A stretch of 64,000 bases of DNA from Verrucomicrobiota bacterium (GTDB lineage: Bacteria > Verrucomicrobiota > Kiritimatiellia > UBA8416 > JABMPJ01), in contig JABGQM010000009.1 in NCBI GenBank assembly GCA_018648805.1, positions 1 to 64,000 of the forward strand, in the 5' to 3' direction. The notes below the pieces were generated by a model. It was not told the DNA's origin and searched no databases. It saw nothing but the letters and a program-made list of their open reading frames with translations. Of the stretch, positions 17,297 to 25,988 are shown one piece after another. The stretch's first letter is position 1, and each line of letters opens with the position of its first letter. Position numbers and translations under genes: made by a program.

Positions 17297-18172
17297 ATGA
17301 AGCGTCGACAACCGCTTGCCACCGCAGCAAGTGCCGCCATCATCGCATCCGCTTCGCTCCATGCGGCCGATCTCCCCGACATCAGGACCGTACCGCAGGA
17401 CCTGGATGTGCCTCCCATGCAGGCGATGCAGCCCGCCCCGGGAAGACGGGTTAAGGCGACACACCCATCCTACCAGGGCAGCGACGTGTACCATGCTCTC
17501 TATCTGCCCACGGACTGGGTGAAGGGCCGCCACTATCCGGTCATTATCGAATACGCAGGCAACGGCCCCTTTAGCAATAGGCGTGGCGACACGTGCAGCG
17601 GGAGAGTGGAAGACTGCAACCTGGGATATGGCATCAGCGGCGGGAAAGGCGTGATTTGGGTATGCCTGCCCTATATCAGTGAGGACCGCACACACAATCA
17701 ACTGCAGTGGTGGGGCGATGTCGAGGCGACGGTCGCGTACTGCAAGCAGAGCGTTAAGCAGGTCTGCGCAGCGTATGGCGGCGATCCAGCCAAGGTCTTC
17801 ATTGCCGGCTTCTCACGCGGCGCCATCGCCTGCAACTACATCGGGCTTCATGATGATGAGGTCGCCCTGCTATGGCGCGGCTTCATCTGTCATAGCCACT
17901 ATGATGGCGTCACGAAATGGGGCTATGCGGGGAGCGACCCCAAGGCGGCTGCCGTGCGCCTGAAACGACTGGGGGACCGGCCGCAGTTCATCAGCCATGA
18001 AGTGAGCCTGGCGGCAACGGAGCGTTATCTCAATCAGGCATTCCCGTCGGGCAACTTTGCGTTTCTCGCGTTGCCCTATCCTAATCACACGGACGCCTGG
18101 GTGCTCCGGGGCTGTGAGGCCAGGGGCGTGTTGCGGGAGTGGTTCGACCACGCTCTGAACGAGAACCGTTAA
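17297..18172 (+). CDS. secreted alpha/beta-hydrolase (esterase-like)
   Basis: Protein of 291 residues with a signal peptide (ATAASAAIIASASLHAAD). The hydrolase core is visible: HYPVIIEYAGNGPF before the oxyanion region, nucleophile elbow GFSRGA (G-x-S-x-G), and a late His in PYPNHTDAW. Such proteins cleave esters, for example acetyl or feruloyl groups on polysaccharides. It is the only secreted carbohydrate-related hydrolase candidate in this half of the window. ATG 17297 has GAGGG eight bases upstream; ATG 17279 is in frame and possible. Confidence 0.8.
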   Translation: MKRRQPLATAASAAIIASASLHAADLPDIRTVPQDLDVPPMQAMQPAPGRRVKATHPSYQGSDVYHALYLPTDWVKGRHYPVIIEYAGNGPFSNRRGDTCSGRVEDCNLGYGISGGKGVIWVCLPYISEDRTHNQLQWWGDVEATVAYCKQSVKQVCAAYGGDPAKVFIAGFSRGAIACNYIGLHDDEVALLWRGFICHSHYDGVTKWGYAGSDPKAAAVRLKRLGDRPQFISHEVSLAATERYLNQAFPSGNFAFLALPYPNHTDAWVLRGCEARGVLREWFDHALNENR

Positions 18173-18217
18173 TCGCGAAGGGCGCAGCCCTGTGGGGTGT
18201 GGTGCCGGTCGTTGTGC

Positions 18218-18688
18218 TTACACAAGGCTCTTGAGGACATTGGCGACGGATGTCTTGCGGTTGAGTAGGATGGCTTTTACCTGCTTGTCTTTGAGCCCCA
18301 GGAGTGTGCCCATCGTAGCGGCATCACTGTTGAGCAGGCAGATCAGGACCCGGCCACCTTCTTGTTTGTGAAGATATTCCACGTCGCGATAGAAGCGCGG
18401 GGAGCCATCGTTGGTGACGATCAGCAGGCGTGAGATACGCTCGCTCTGGCCATTCACGTTGGCCAACCCACGCCGCTCATTCTGGAGCTCTTTCTGAAGG
18501 GCGTCTGCACCAATCGTCAGTTCACCAAGCGAGGTGGCGTAGAAAAGCTGCTGGCGCAATTCCGGGGTTAAGGTCAGCAGGGGAATGGTGAATGGTGAGT
18601 CGCTGCAGGGCGCGATGGTTTTCCGTTCCAGCGCGGCTTTGACCTCTGACTCCACACCATCCTTCGCTAGCTGTTTGGGTAGTTGCAT
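18218..18688 (-). CDS. conserved-looking protein of unknown function
   Basis: Protein of 156 residues, no signal or membrane helix. The second half (ERISRLLIVTNDGSPRFYRDVEYLHKQEGGRVLICLLNSD) looks like an alternating beta/alpha fold with hydrophobic strands. No catalytic motif was recognised. The start at 18688 lacks a ribosome site. It stands alone between a convergent esterase and a divergent dehydrogenase. Coding status rests on base composition and a full-length frame. Confidence 0.65.
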   Translation of the reverse strand: MQLPKQLAKDGVESEVKAALERKTIAPCSDSPFTIPLLTLTPELRQQLFYATSLGELTIGADALQKELQNERRGLANVNGQSERISRLLIVTNDGSPRFYRDVEYLHKQEGGRVLICLLNSDAATMGTLLGLKDKQVKAILLNRKTSVANVLKSLV

Positions 18689-18731
18689 GGGGGGAGTGTA
18701 GCATAGGGGGGTGGATGTGACACCCGCTACC

Positions 18732-18751
18732 TGCGCCGATTCATCGGCGCA
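18732..18751. repeat. 20-bp inverted repeat in a divergent intergenic region
   Basis: TGCGCCGA (18732-18739), loop TTCA, then TCGGCGCA (18744-18751) is a perfect 8-bp stem. It lies between divergent genes starting at 18688 and 18831, so it may be an operator or a REP-like element. Confidence 0.7.
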
Positions 18752-18830
18752 CCCTCGCTTCCATTAGGATTCTCATGAACGGGCCGCTGTGGTACAGTGC
18801 CCCTCCAACCCCGTAGTCCCGGAGGATGAG

Positions 18831-20234
18831 ATGACGCGCGACGGATCCGTACAAGCGATCGAGGCGTACCTGGAGACACACTGTGGCTCCTTGGACGGTT
18901 GCAGCCCGTATAGCGATGAGGTCCTGGATGGATTCCTGGAGCTCGGACCGCTTCACTACTTCATTCCGCCCTCTCTAGGGGGACGCCGAACGGGTGCGGA
19001 ATCCTACCTCAACATTGTGGAAACGACGGCGTACTACTCGCTGCCCCTCGGGTTGACCCTGGGCATTACCGGCTCCCTCTTCCTGATGCCGTTTCTGAAA
19101 CACGCCACGCCTGACCTGCTGGCGAGGGTGATCCCTGATTTCCTGAATGGCCCGGCGCTGGGCGGCATCATGATTACAGAACCCACGGGAGGTACCGATG
19201 TCTTCGGGCTGCGTACCACCATCGCACAGGGCGATGGGAGTATGACGCTCACCGGTCGCAAATGCTGGGGTGGACTGACGGGCAAGGCGGAGCACTGGCT
19301 CGTGGCGGGGCGTGTTGTGCGGGGTGACCGGCTGACGCGAAGTCTGAAGTTGCTCTACGTGCCGCGCTCCTCGCCGGGCATCTCCGTGGCGACGACCTTT
19401 GATGCACTCGGCCTGCAGCCGATTCCCTATGGCGAGACAGCGTTTGATGATGTCGAGGTGCCCGATGCGCATAACCTGACGCCCAAGGGAACGAGCGTGC
19501 TGCGGGTCATGTACGATACGCTGTTTCGCAGTCGTTTAGGCATTGCTGCCATTGCCTCCGGTCTTTGCAAACGGTTGTCGGAGGAGGTCGACGCACGGGC
19601 CGCCAAGCGGGTGGTCTTTGGTGGTCCGATTGACCGGTTTGACCAGGTCCAGTACCGGTTGTCGTCCATTCGGGGGCTGGCCCAGATGAACCACTGTCTG
19701 CTGCGCTTCACGGCGGAATGGATGGACCGGCACGAGGATGTGTCGGGTCACTATGTGTTGGTAAACGCGGTCAAGGTTGTCGCTTCGGATAGCATGGCGG
19801 CCGCGGCGGACTCGGCCACGCAGCTCTTTGCGTCGGCGGCCTACAAACGCAATCACCTCGTGGGCCGGGCCTACGTCGACTCGCGCCCGTTTCAGATCTT
19901 TGAAGGCAGCAACGATGTGCTGCACGACAATACCTTTGAAATAGTAGCTGGAAAGTATGGCTCCGTGAATTCGGATGCCATCAGCCAGGAGCTCGAGACA
20001 TACGGGCTACGCCTACCTGAGGACCTTCCGGAGGGCATCCTGGCCGCATTAAGTGCGGCGAAGGAGAGTCCCCAGCGGGAGCAGGTCCAGTACGGTAAGA
20101 TCATTGAATGGATCGTCGTGCTCGCCGTTGTGGACCATATCCACGCCAAAGAGAACGCCCCGGTGGAGGATGCCCGCCGTGTGGCCTCATTCCATCTCGC
20201 CGCGCGCCTGGCTGAGCTGCCCTATCTGGGGTGA
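18831..20234 (+). CDS. acyl-CoA dehydrogenase family protein (divergent)
   Basis: Protein of 467 residues with the acyl-CoA dehydrogenase fold. The FAD-binding middle is seen in GIMITEPTGGTDVFGLRTT and ALGLQPIPYGETAFDDVEVPD. The C-terminal helical domain ends with RPFQIFEGSNDVLHD, corresponding to the usual YEGTNEI. It departs from the family at the GG-x-GY site (here FASAAYKRNH), so the substrate may be unusual. ATG 18831 has a strong GGAGG. The last 48 bases overlap the 3' end of the opposite-strand desaturase gene. Whether the two act together is not known. Confidence 0.82.
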   Translation: MTRDGSVQAIEAYLETHCGSLDGCSPYSDEVLDGFLELGPLHYFIPPSLGGRRTGAESYLNIVETTAYYSLPLGLTLGITGSLFLMPFLKHATPDLLARVIPDFLNGPALGGIMITEPTGGTDVFGLRTTIAQGDGSMTLTGRKCWGGLTGKAEHWLVAGRVVRGDRLTRSLKLLYVPRSSPGISVATTFDALGLQPIPYGETAFDDVEVPDAHNLTPKGTSVLRVMYDTLFRSRLGIAAIASGLCKRLSEEVDARAAKRVVFGGPIDRFDQVQYRLSSIRGLAQMNHCLLRFTAEWMDRHEDVSGHYVLVNAVKVVASDSMAAAADSATQLFASAAYKRNHLVGRAYVDSRPFQIFEGSNDVLHDNTFEIVAGKYGSVNSDAISQELETYGLRLPEDLPEGILAALSAAKESPQREQVQYGKIIEWIVVLAVVDHIHAKENAPVEDARRVASFHLAARLAELPYLG

Positions 20235-21281
20235 TGCGATAGGGGGCGGAGCAAAGACATGATCGGGATGCTGCTCCTTTTCGCGGGCGATGGCGAAGAT
20301 TTCCTGCCAGCAGGCGACCAGGCTTTTGGCCTCGGGGATCTCCTGGTTGAGGAGGCGTCGCAGGCGGGGGAGGTTGCGTGAGGGGACAGAGGGGAAGTCG
20401 TGGTGTTCGATGTGGTCGTCGAGGCCCCAGAAGAGCAGGTGCACAAAGGGCCCGCAACGCACGGAGCGGGTAGACAGGCGTTGATCGTTGGTGTTGTACA
20501 TCAGGCCGATGTGCTGAGTGTCGTTGTAGAATCCCACCATGGCGCCACCGACACTGGTGGCGAGGGAGACAAAGAGGATCGGCTCCCACCGCCTGAACCA
20601 GAGGGCGCCGCCGATGACGGCTACCTGGATCAGGAGAATGGCGATGGCTTCACGGCGCATGACACGGACATCCTTGGCGGCACATTGCTCACGCATCAGC
20701 TTGTCCTGCCAGCCGGCGGCGAGCCTGACAAGGTGCCACACGGATTGAAGCGCGGTCAGGATGGCGCCGACGAAGAGGATATCGAGCAGGCGACGCAGCA
20801 AGCGGCGTTTGAGCCATCGGGTTGTGGGTGGATCGGGGTACTCTGTTTCGGGGTCGACGCCTTTGACCATCGTGTAGCGGTGATGGATGCGGTGCGAGAT
20901 CCGCTCGCGGCGGGGACCGCTCCTGAGGAGGGCATGAATCACGAAGTAGATGGCGTCGCTGAGCCTGTCGTATGCGCGTGCGAGTACGACCTTGTGTCGC
21001 ATCTCGTGTTCAATGGCGATCAGGAAGCCGTAGATAAAGCAGTAGAGGTAATAGGGGACAATCGCCAGCCATACACTCTGTTGCGCAACGATCAGCGTGA
21101 TGGCTGCGGTGGCGAATAACATCAGAAAGGTGAGCCCGACGCGCGCCAGGCCGTTCAACGTGCTGCGGGCCGAAAGCTCCTTGAGAATCTGCGGGTCGAT
21201 CTCCGGACGCCTCCATCGCTTGTCCTGCCGGTCCCACTCACAGTCGGACAGTTCACGACGCGGCACGAAGTTGAGATCCAT
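20187..21281 (-). CDS. fatty-acid-desaturase-family membrane di-iron enzyme (copy 1)
   Basis: Protein of 364 residues with four or five membrane helices and the three histidine boxes of membrane di-iron oxygenases: EHEMRH, HRIHHR and HIEHHDFP, plus DTQHIGL. These enzymes desaturate or hydroxylate lipids or related substrates with O2. The start at 21281 has AGGAG upstream. It follows the UroD-like gene (stop 21308) by 26 bases and is very likely cotranscribed with it. A related gene at 28743 also follows a UroD-like gene. The substrate is unknown. Confidence 0.88.
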   Translation of the reverse strand: MDLNFVPRRELSDCEWDRQDKRWRRPEIDPQILKELSARSTLNGLARVGLTFLMLFATAAITLIVAQQSVWLAIVPYYLYCFIYGFLIAIEHEMRHKVVLARAYDRLSDAIYFVIHALLRSGPRRERISHRIHHRYTMVKGVDPETEYPDPPTTRWLKRRLLRRLLDILFVGAILTALQSVWHLVRLAAGWQDKLMREQCAAKDVRVMRREAIAILLIQVAVIGGALWFRRWEPILFVSLATSVGGAMVGFYNDTQHIGLMYNTNDQRLSTRSVRCGPFVHLLFWGLDDHIEHHDFPSVPSRNLPRLRRLLNQEIPEAKSLVACWQEIFAIAREKEQHPDHVFAPPPIASPQIGQLSQARGEME

Positions 21282-21307
21282 CGCTATGCTCCTTGTGTGA
21301 CCCGTTC

Positions 21308-22603
21308 TCAGGCGCCCGCCTCTTGCATGGCGATTGAGGCCCACTCCCAGAGCCGCTGCGGTTCGTAGCGGACCGTGGAGATGTCCTTCATGATGAGCTC
21401 GATATGGCACTCACCGTTGGCCTGATCGAGGAAGGCGCGGATATCAGCACGGGCCTGCTCCGGGTGCCAGGTGTCGGTTGCCAGTATGGCCGGGCTCGGT
21501 TTGCGGCTGATGGCGTAGTCGGCCCCTATCTGCTCGATAGCGCGGGCGCTGTTGCACCAGGGGCTGACCGAGATCTTGCGCAGGTTGGGGATGCGGCGCA
21601 ACAGCTCCAGCTTGCCATCCAGCGGTTCGCAGCACCCATAGTAGGTCATACCCCAGCGTGCCAGCCAGCGCAGGTCATGTTCCATGGCGAAGTCCCAATG
21701 CATTTGTGGCGAGACTTCGGAGAAGATCTGCGCGTTGGAGCAGCCCCACATGTTGTGGGGGTGGACGTGCGAGGCATCGTAGTCGTCGCCGGGGAGCTGG
21801 CGGGTGTAGCCGTAGCCGCCCGAGCCGACGCGTGTATTGGTGTTGTCGAGGGAGAGGACGTTGAGTGCGTCAAACTGATCCAGCTCAGTCATCCACGCAT
21901 CCACCATGCGCTCCACGGCGGCGTGCACAAAGTCGGGGCGGTCGATCATATCCATCATGGCCTCTTCGATTCCGTACCAGCGGATCAAGAAGTCCCAGGG
22001 CGTGAACCAGATGTGGGGCTGGCCGACCTTCTTGATGGGCATGATGCCGTCGTACACCTCGCACATGGCGGTATAGCGGCGTGCTGTGGCTTCCTCGTCG
22101 TGGGCGACGGTGGGCATCTGGATTTTATCGAGATCGTCCTCGTTCTGGATCTGGACGTTGAAATGACGGGAGACGACGCCACTCGTTTCGTCTGTCTTGA
22201 CGATATCGACATCTTCGACGATTCCGAAGTTGGTGCTGTGTATCGCGAGCGGGCATGTGAGGTAGTCGTTGATCACCATATCACCCGGCAGGTGGCGCCA
22301 CTGGTAGAGCCGGCGCCTGAGGCCGTTCTCCTGGCCGCGCGCCCAGGGGGTCTCGCACTGCAGAGTCAGTTCGTCATCGACATTCATCTCGTTCCAGCAG
22401 ATCTCGTTGATCCAGACCATGGGACGCGCGGAGTCGAGATCGTTGAGTTGGGTCCACAGGCGTGCCTTCTCCGCGTGCACCGGCAAGGCGGCGATTTCGG
22501 CGAGTTCGGAGGCAAGACGCCGCAGTGTGTCGCGCTCCTGATTGCTGATGGTGATGGCTGTTGCTTCAGGGGCTGCTTCATTATGGCTGGGATCATGTAG
22601 CAT
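21308..22603 (-). CDS. uroporphyrinogen-decarboxylase-like protein (UroD paralogue 1, CCE type)
   Basis: Protein of 431 residues with the UroD/methylcobalamin-methyltransferase TIM-barrel pattern. Where methyltransferases carry H-x-C-G, this protein has Tyr-Gly-C324-C325-Glu326-Pro (YYGCCEPL), followed by RKISVSPW. It is a close relative of the gene at 43565. The porphyrin-decarboxylase signature is absent, so a role in heme synthesis is unlikely; thiol/zinc methyl transfer is the nearest guess. It has a GAGGAG site, and the desaturase follows in the same direction. Family call firm, function inferred. Confidence 0.85.
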   Translation of the reverse strand: MLHDPSHNEAAPEATAITISNQERDTLRRLASELAEIAALPVHAEKARLWTQLNDLDSARPMVWINEICWNEMNVDDELTLQCETPWARGQENGLRRRLYQWRHLPGDMVINDYLTCPLAIHSTNFGIVEDVDIVKTDETSGVVSRHFNVQIQNEDDLDKIQMPTVAHDEEATARRYTAMCEVYDGIMPIKKVGQPHIWFTPWDFLIRWYGIEEAMMDMIDRPDFVHAAVERMVDAWMTELDQFDALNVLSLDNTNTRVGSGGYGYTRQLPGDDYDASHVHPHNMWGCSNAQIFSEVSPQMHWDFAMEHDLRWLARWGMTYYGCCEPLDGKLELLRRIPNLRKISVSPWCNSARAIEQIGADYAISRKPSPAILATDTWHPEQARADIRAFLDQANGECHIELIMKDISTVRYEPQRLWEWASIAMQEAGA

Positions 22604-22819
22604 GATGGACTCCTCTGTCTTCGCTTCTCACTCGGGACTGATCCTACCACTCGTCTTTAGCGGACGCGATGTGTGTTGCGCTCATATGTATGCCTGTCTC
22701 TGCTGGACAACAGCTCTTTCTATATACTTTATGCGGTCTGGTCAATTCCATGGCGATTGATATAGTGGGCAGTTCTTTGGGCGGCTTGGGGTCTGTATGG
22801 CCTGGAGAAGGAGTTGAAT

Positions 22820-24559
22820 ATGAGAGTGTCGACGATTGTTCTGTTGTGCCTGGTCCCGATGGTGGTGTTCGGGGAGACGGGGCAGTACCGCCTTTCATGG
22901 CGGTCGGATCCGGCGACCTCGATGGTGATTGGCTGGGATCAGCGGTCCGGGGGCAAGCCCGAGGTGTGCTATGACACGGTGGACCATGACCGCAAGGCCA
23001 TCGCCTACCGCTGGCGCCAGAAGCCGGACCGCGTGGTGTCGTATCGTGGCATGTCCAACCATTTTGTACGTCTCGAGAACCTGGTGCCGGATACGCCCTA
23101 CTATTTTATGGTGTGCGACAGCGAGGGGGTGGGGCGGCGACTCTGGTTCCGCACCGCGCCGGCGACGCCACAACCGTTCACATTTATCGCGGGGGGCGAT
23201 TCGCGCACGAACCCTGAACCGCGTCGTGAAGGCAACAAGCTGGTTGCCAAGCTGCGTCCGCTCTTCGTTCTGTTTGGCGGCGACTACACGGGCAGTGGAA
23301 AACCTGGTGAGTGGCAGGGCTGGTTCAATGACTGGCAGCTCACGATCAGCGAGGATGGACGCCTCTACCCGATCATTGCCACGCACGGCAACCACGAGAA
23401 CGGCGACCTGCAGATGATGAGCGAGCTCTTCGATACGCCCTCGCGCGACCAGTTCTTCTCCCTTGGCATTGCCGGTGAGTTGCTGCGCATCTGGGTGCTC
23501 AACTCGGAGCTCGAGGGCAAGGCTAAGGATCGCGTGGCGCTGCAGCAGGCGTGGATTGAGAAGGACCTGCCGCAGCATGCCGACACGACATGGAAGCTCG
23601 CCACGTACCATCGCCCCATGCGGCCGCACACGGCGGGCAAGTCGGAGGGACTCAGCCGTATCGCGGCCTGGGCGCAGCTGTTCTACGACCAGGGAGTGGA
23701 TCTCGTGGTCGAATCCGATACCCACATGGTAAAGCGCAGCTACCCGGTGCGGCCATCCGAGGAGGCGGGGAGCTATGAAAGCTTCATCCGTGATGACGCG
23801 AGGGGAATGATCTTCATCGGGGAGGGGAGCTGGGGGGCACCCACGCGACCCACCAACGACGACAAGCCTTGGACAATGGCCAGTGACTCGTTCCACCAGT
23901 TCAAATGGATCCATGTGCACCCCGAAGAGATATTGATTCGCACGGCCACGTTCGAGGGCGTCGAGAAGGTGGAAACCCTCACGGAGACCAATCGTTTTGA
24001 TCTGCCCGCGGACCTCGTGTGGTGGGAGCCCGAGACGGGACCCATTCTGCGTCTGCCGTTCGATGTGACGCATGCGAGCTATCACGCACCGGTCAAGCCG
24101 GTGACGCTGCTGGCCCTGGGCGAGGTGTGGGAGTGGAGTCTGGATGGCACGACGTGGGCGGCGGGTCTAGCACCGCTGGGCTATGGCGATAGCCAGGTCC
24201 GCACGGCGGTGGTGGCTGGCGATGCCAAGCCGCTGTGTGCCTACTTCAGAAGAAGCATCGAGATTGAGGATCCGGCGAGTGTCGCGCGGCTCTTCTTCGA
24301 CCTCATGGTCGATGACGGCTGCATCGTCACGCTCAATGGCAAAGAGGTGCTCCGTCACAACATGCCCCGGGGCAAGATAACGGCCCAAACTCTGGCGACC
24401 CAACGCGCCACCTCGTTGACGAAGAAGCAGGCCGTGCCGCGGCCGGTGGATCCCCGGCATCTTCAGCCGGGCCTCAACACGATCGAGGTGCGCGTGCACC
24501 AGTATGAAGCCAGCAGCTCTGACATTGTTTTTGACCTCGGCGTACGTATTAAGCGGTAG
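22820..24559 (+). CDS. secreted metallophosphoesterase with N-terminal Fn3-like domain (purple acid phosphatase-like)
   Basis: Protein of 579 residues with a signal peptide (STIVLLCLVPMVVFGE). Residues 22-120 resemble the fibronectin-like domain of purple acid phosphatases. The metallophosphoesterase core follows: GGDSRTN, FGGDYTGSG, THGNHE and ESDTHMVKR, giving the Asp, His and Asn metal ligands. A further beta domain (about 440-575) ends the protein. It would release phosphate from esters in the periplasm or outside the cell. ATG 22820 has AAGGAG upstream and follows a non-coding gap divergent from the UroD gene. Confidence 0.88.
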   Translation: MRVSTIVLLCLVPMVVFGETGQYRLSWRSDPATSMVIGWDQRSGGKPEVCYDTVDHDRKAIAYRWRQKPDRVVSYRGMSNHFVRLENLVPDTPYYFMVCDSEGVGRRLWFRTAPATPQPFTFIAGGDSRTNPEPRREGNKLVAKLRPLFVLFGGDYTGSGKPGEWQGWFNDWQLTISEDGRLYPIIATHGNHENGDLQMMSELFDTPSRDQFFSLGIAGELLRIWVLNSELEGKAKDRVALQQAWIEKDLPQHADTTWKLATYHRPMRPHTAGKSEGLSRIAAWAQLFYDQGVDLVVESDTHMVKRSYPVRPSEEAGSYESFIRDDARGMIFIGEGSWGAPTRPTNDDKPWTMASDSFHQFKWIHVHPEEILIRTATFEGVEKVETLTETNRFDLPADLVWWEPETGPILRLPFDVTHASYHAPVKPVTLLALGEVWEWSLDGTTWAAGLAPLGYGDSQVRTAVVAGDAKPLCAYFRRSIEIEDPASVARLFFDLMVDDGCIVTLNGKEVLRHNMPRGKITAQTLATQRATSLTKKQAVPRPVDPRHLQPGLNTIEVRVHQYEASSSDIVFDLGVRIKR

Positions 24560-24685
24560 GAGAGTGGAATCCATTTGTGGTCGTGGCTGCAATATGGGAG
24601 CCTGTCTGCTTGATGTCATTCGGAGTGGCCGCCGGCTGGGTGTGGCCGGCTGCGTGCGGTGACAGCTATTGAAATCTGAGGGGTG

Positions 24686-25960
24686 ATGAAACACGATTCC
24701 TTTTCGATATTTGGCCACAAGATGGCCGCGCACTCGGGTATTGTCGAGCTGATGGACGACCTCGGCAAGGCCATGGCCGGGCACGAGGAGATGCTGATGC
24801 TGGGCGGCGGCAACCCGGCCGGTATTCCGCAGATGCAGGCGATTTGGCGCCAGGATATGGCGGCCCTGTTGGAGGACCAGAAGCGGTTTGACCGGGTCCT
24901 GTGTCACTACGACATCCCTCAGGGCAGTCCCCGTTTTCTGGAGGCGGTGGCGGCGCTCTTTCGTGAGGAGTACGGTTGGGATATCGGCCCGCAGAACGTG
25001 GCGGTCACAAACAGTAGCCAGAACGCCTACTTCATGCTGCTCAATATGCTGGCCGGCGAGCGAGCGGATGGATCACACGGCAAGATTCTGTTGCCCGTGA
25101 CCCCTGAGTATATCGGCTATGCCGACCAAGGTCTCAGCGAGGACATGTTCGTGGCTTGCAAGCCGCTCATCAGCGAGATCGGCGATCATCAGTTCAAGTA
25201 CCATGTCGACTTCGACAACCTGGTCCTCGGTGACGATATCGCGGCGGTATGCGTGTCGCGTCCCACCAACCCGACCGGCAACGTGCTGACCGACGATGAG
25301 GTGCGCCGTCTGGCGGCCCTGACAAAGGAACGGGGCATTCCGCTGCTGATCGACAACGCCTACGGCGCGCCCTTCCCGAGTATCATCTTTGGTGATGCCG
25401 AGCCGCACTGGGACGAGCACGTGATCCTGACGCTGAGTCTCTCCAAGCTGGGGCTGCCCGGTACCCGCACCGGCATTGTGATCGCCTCGGAAGCCATCAT
25501 CGCCGCCGTGGCCTCGGCCAACGCCATTATCAGCCTGGCCAGCGGTACTATCGGGCAGGCCCTTGTGGTCGGGCATATGGAGAGCGGCCGTATCCTCCAG
25601 TTCAGCCGTGAGATTGTGCGGCCCTTCTACGAGGCGCGACTCCATCGCGCGCTCGATTTTGTAGAGGCGTCCTTCGATCAGCACCTGCCGTGGCGCCTGC
25701 ACCGCTGTGAGGGCGCGCTCTTTCTCTGGTTGTGGTGCCGTGATATGCCGATTGACTCACGCACCTTCTACGAGCGCCTCAAAGCGCGTGGCGTACTGGT
25801 GGTGCCGGGTCGCTACTTCTTCTACGGTCTGGATGAACCGTGGCCACACCAGGACCAGTGCATTCGCATCAACTACTCCCAGCCGGAAACCACGGTCCGC
25901 GAAGGCCTGCGCATCATAGGCGAGGAGATGCAGAAGGCCTACAGCTCGCGTTCTATGTGA
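24686..25960 (+). CDS. avtA: valine-pyruvate aminotransferase
   Basis: Protein of 424 residues that closely follows E. coli AvtA over its length: FSIFGHKM..HSGI at the start, then MLGGGNPAGIPQMQ, PEYIGYADQGL, CVSRPTNPTGNVLTD and SLSKLGLPGTR with the PLP lysine (Lys254), then RLKARGVLVVPG. AvtA moves amino groups between alanine, pyruvate, valine and 2-ketoisovalerate in the cytosol. ATG 24686 is preceded by GAGGGG. It is the first of four closely spaced plus-strand genes (avtA, sulfatase, UroD, desaturase), an unexpected setting for this enzyme. Confidence 0.93.
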   Translation: MKHDSFSIFGHKMAAHSGIVELMDDLGKAMAGHEEMLMLGGGNPAGIPQMQAIWRQDMAALLEDQKRFDRVLCHYDIPQGSPRFLEAVAALFREEYGWDIGPQNVAVTNSSQNAYFMLLNMLAGERADGSHGKILLPVTPEYIGYADQGLSEDMFVACKPLISEIGDHQFKYHVDFDNLVLGDDIAAVCVSRPTNPTGNVLTDDEVRRLAALTKERGIPLLIDNAYGAPFPSIIFGDAEPHWDEHVILTLSLSKLGLPGTRTGIVIASEAIIAAVASANAIISLASGTIGQALVVGHMESGRILQFSREIVRPFYEARLHRALDFVEASFDQHLPWRLHRCEGALFLWLWCRDMPIDSRTFYERLKARGVLVVPGRYFFYGLDEPWPHQDQCIRINYSQPETTVREGLRIIGEEMQKAYSSRSM

Positions 25961-25988
25961 CGCGGTGAAAGAGGGGTATCCACCCACT

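Noticed and set aside
17102..17701. 200-codon N-terminal extension of the ABC exporter
   Set aside because: It would lie over the esterase gene on the other strand and has no similarity to exporters; ATG 17101 fits the family length.
21404..22600. 398-codon open frame antisense to the UroD gene
   Set aside because: Low-complexity translation with no family motif. It mirrors the codon bias of the true gene, which has a ribosome site and clear homology.
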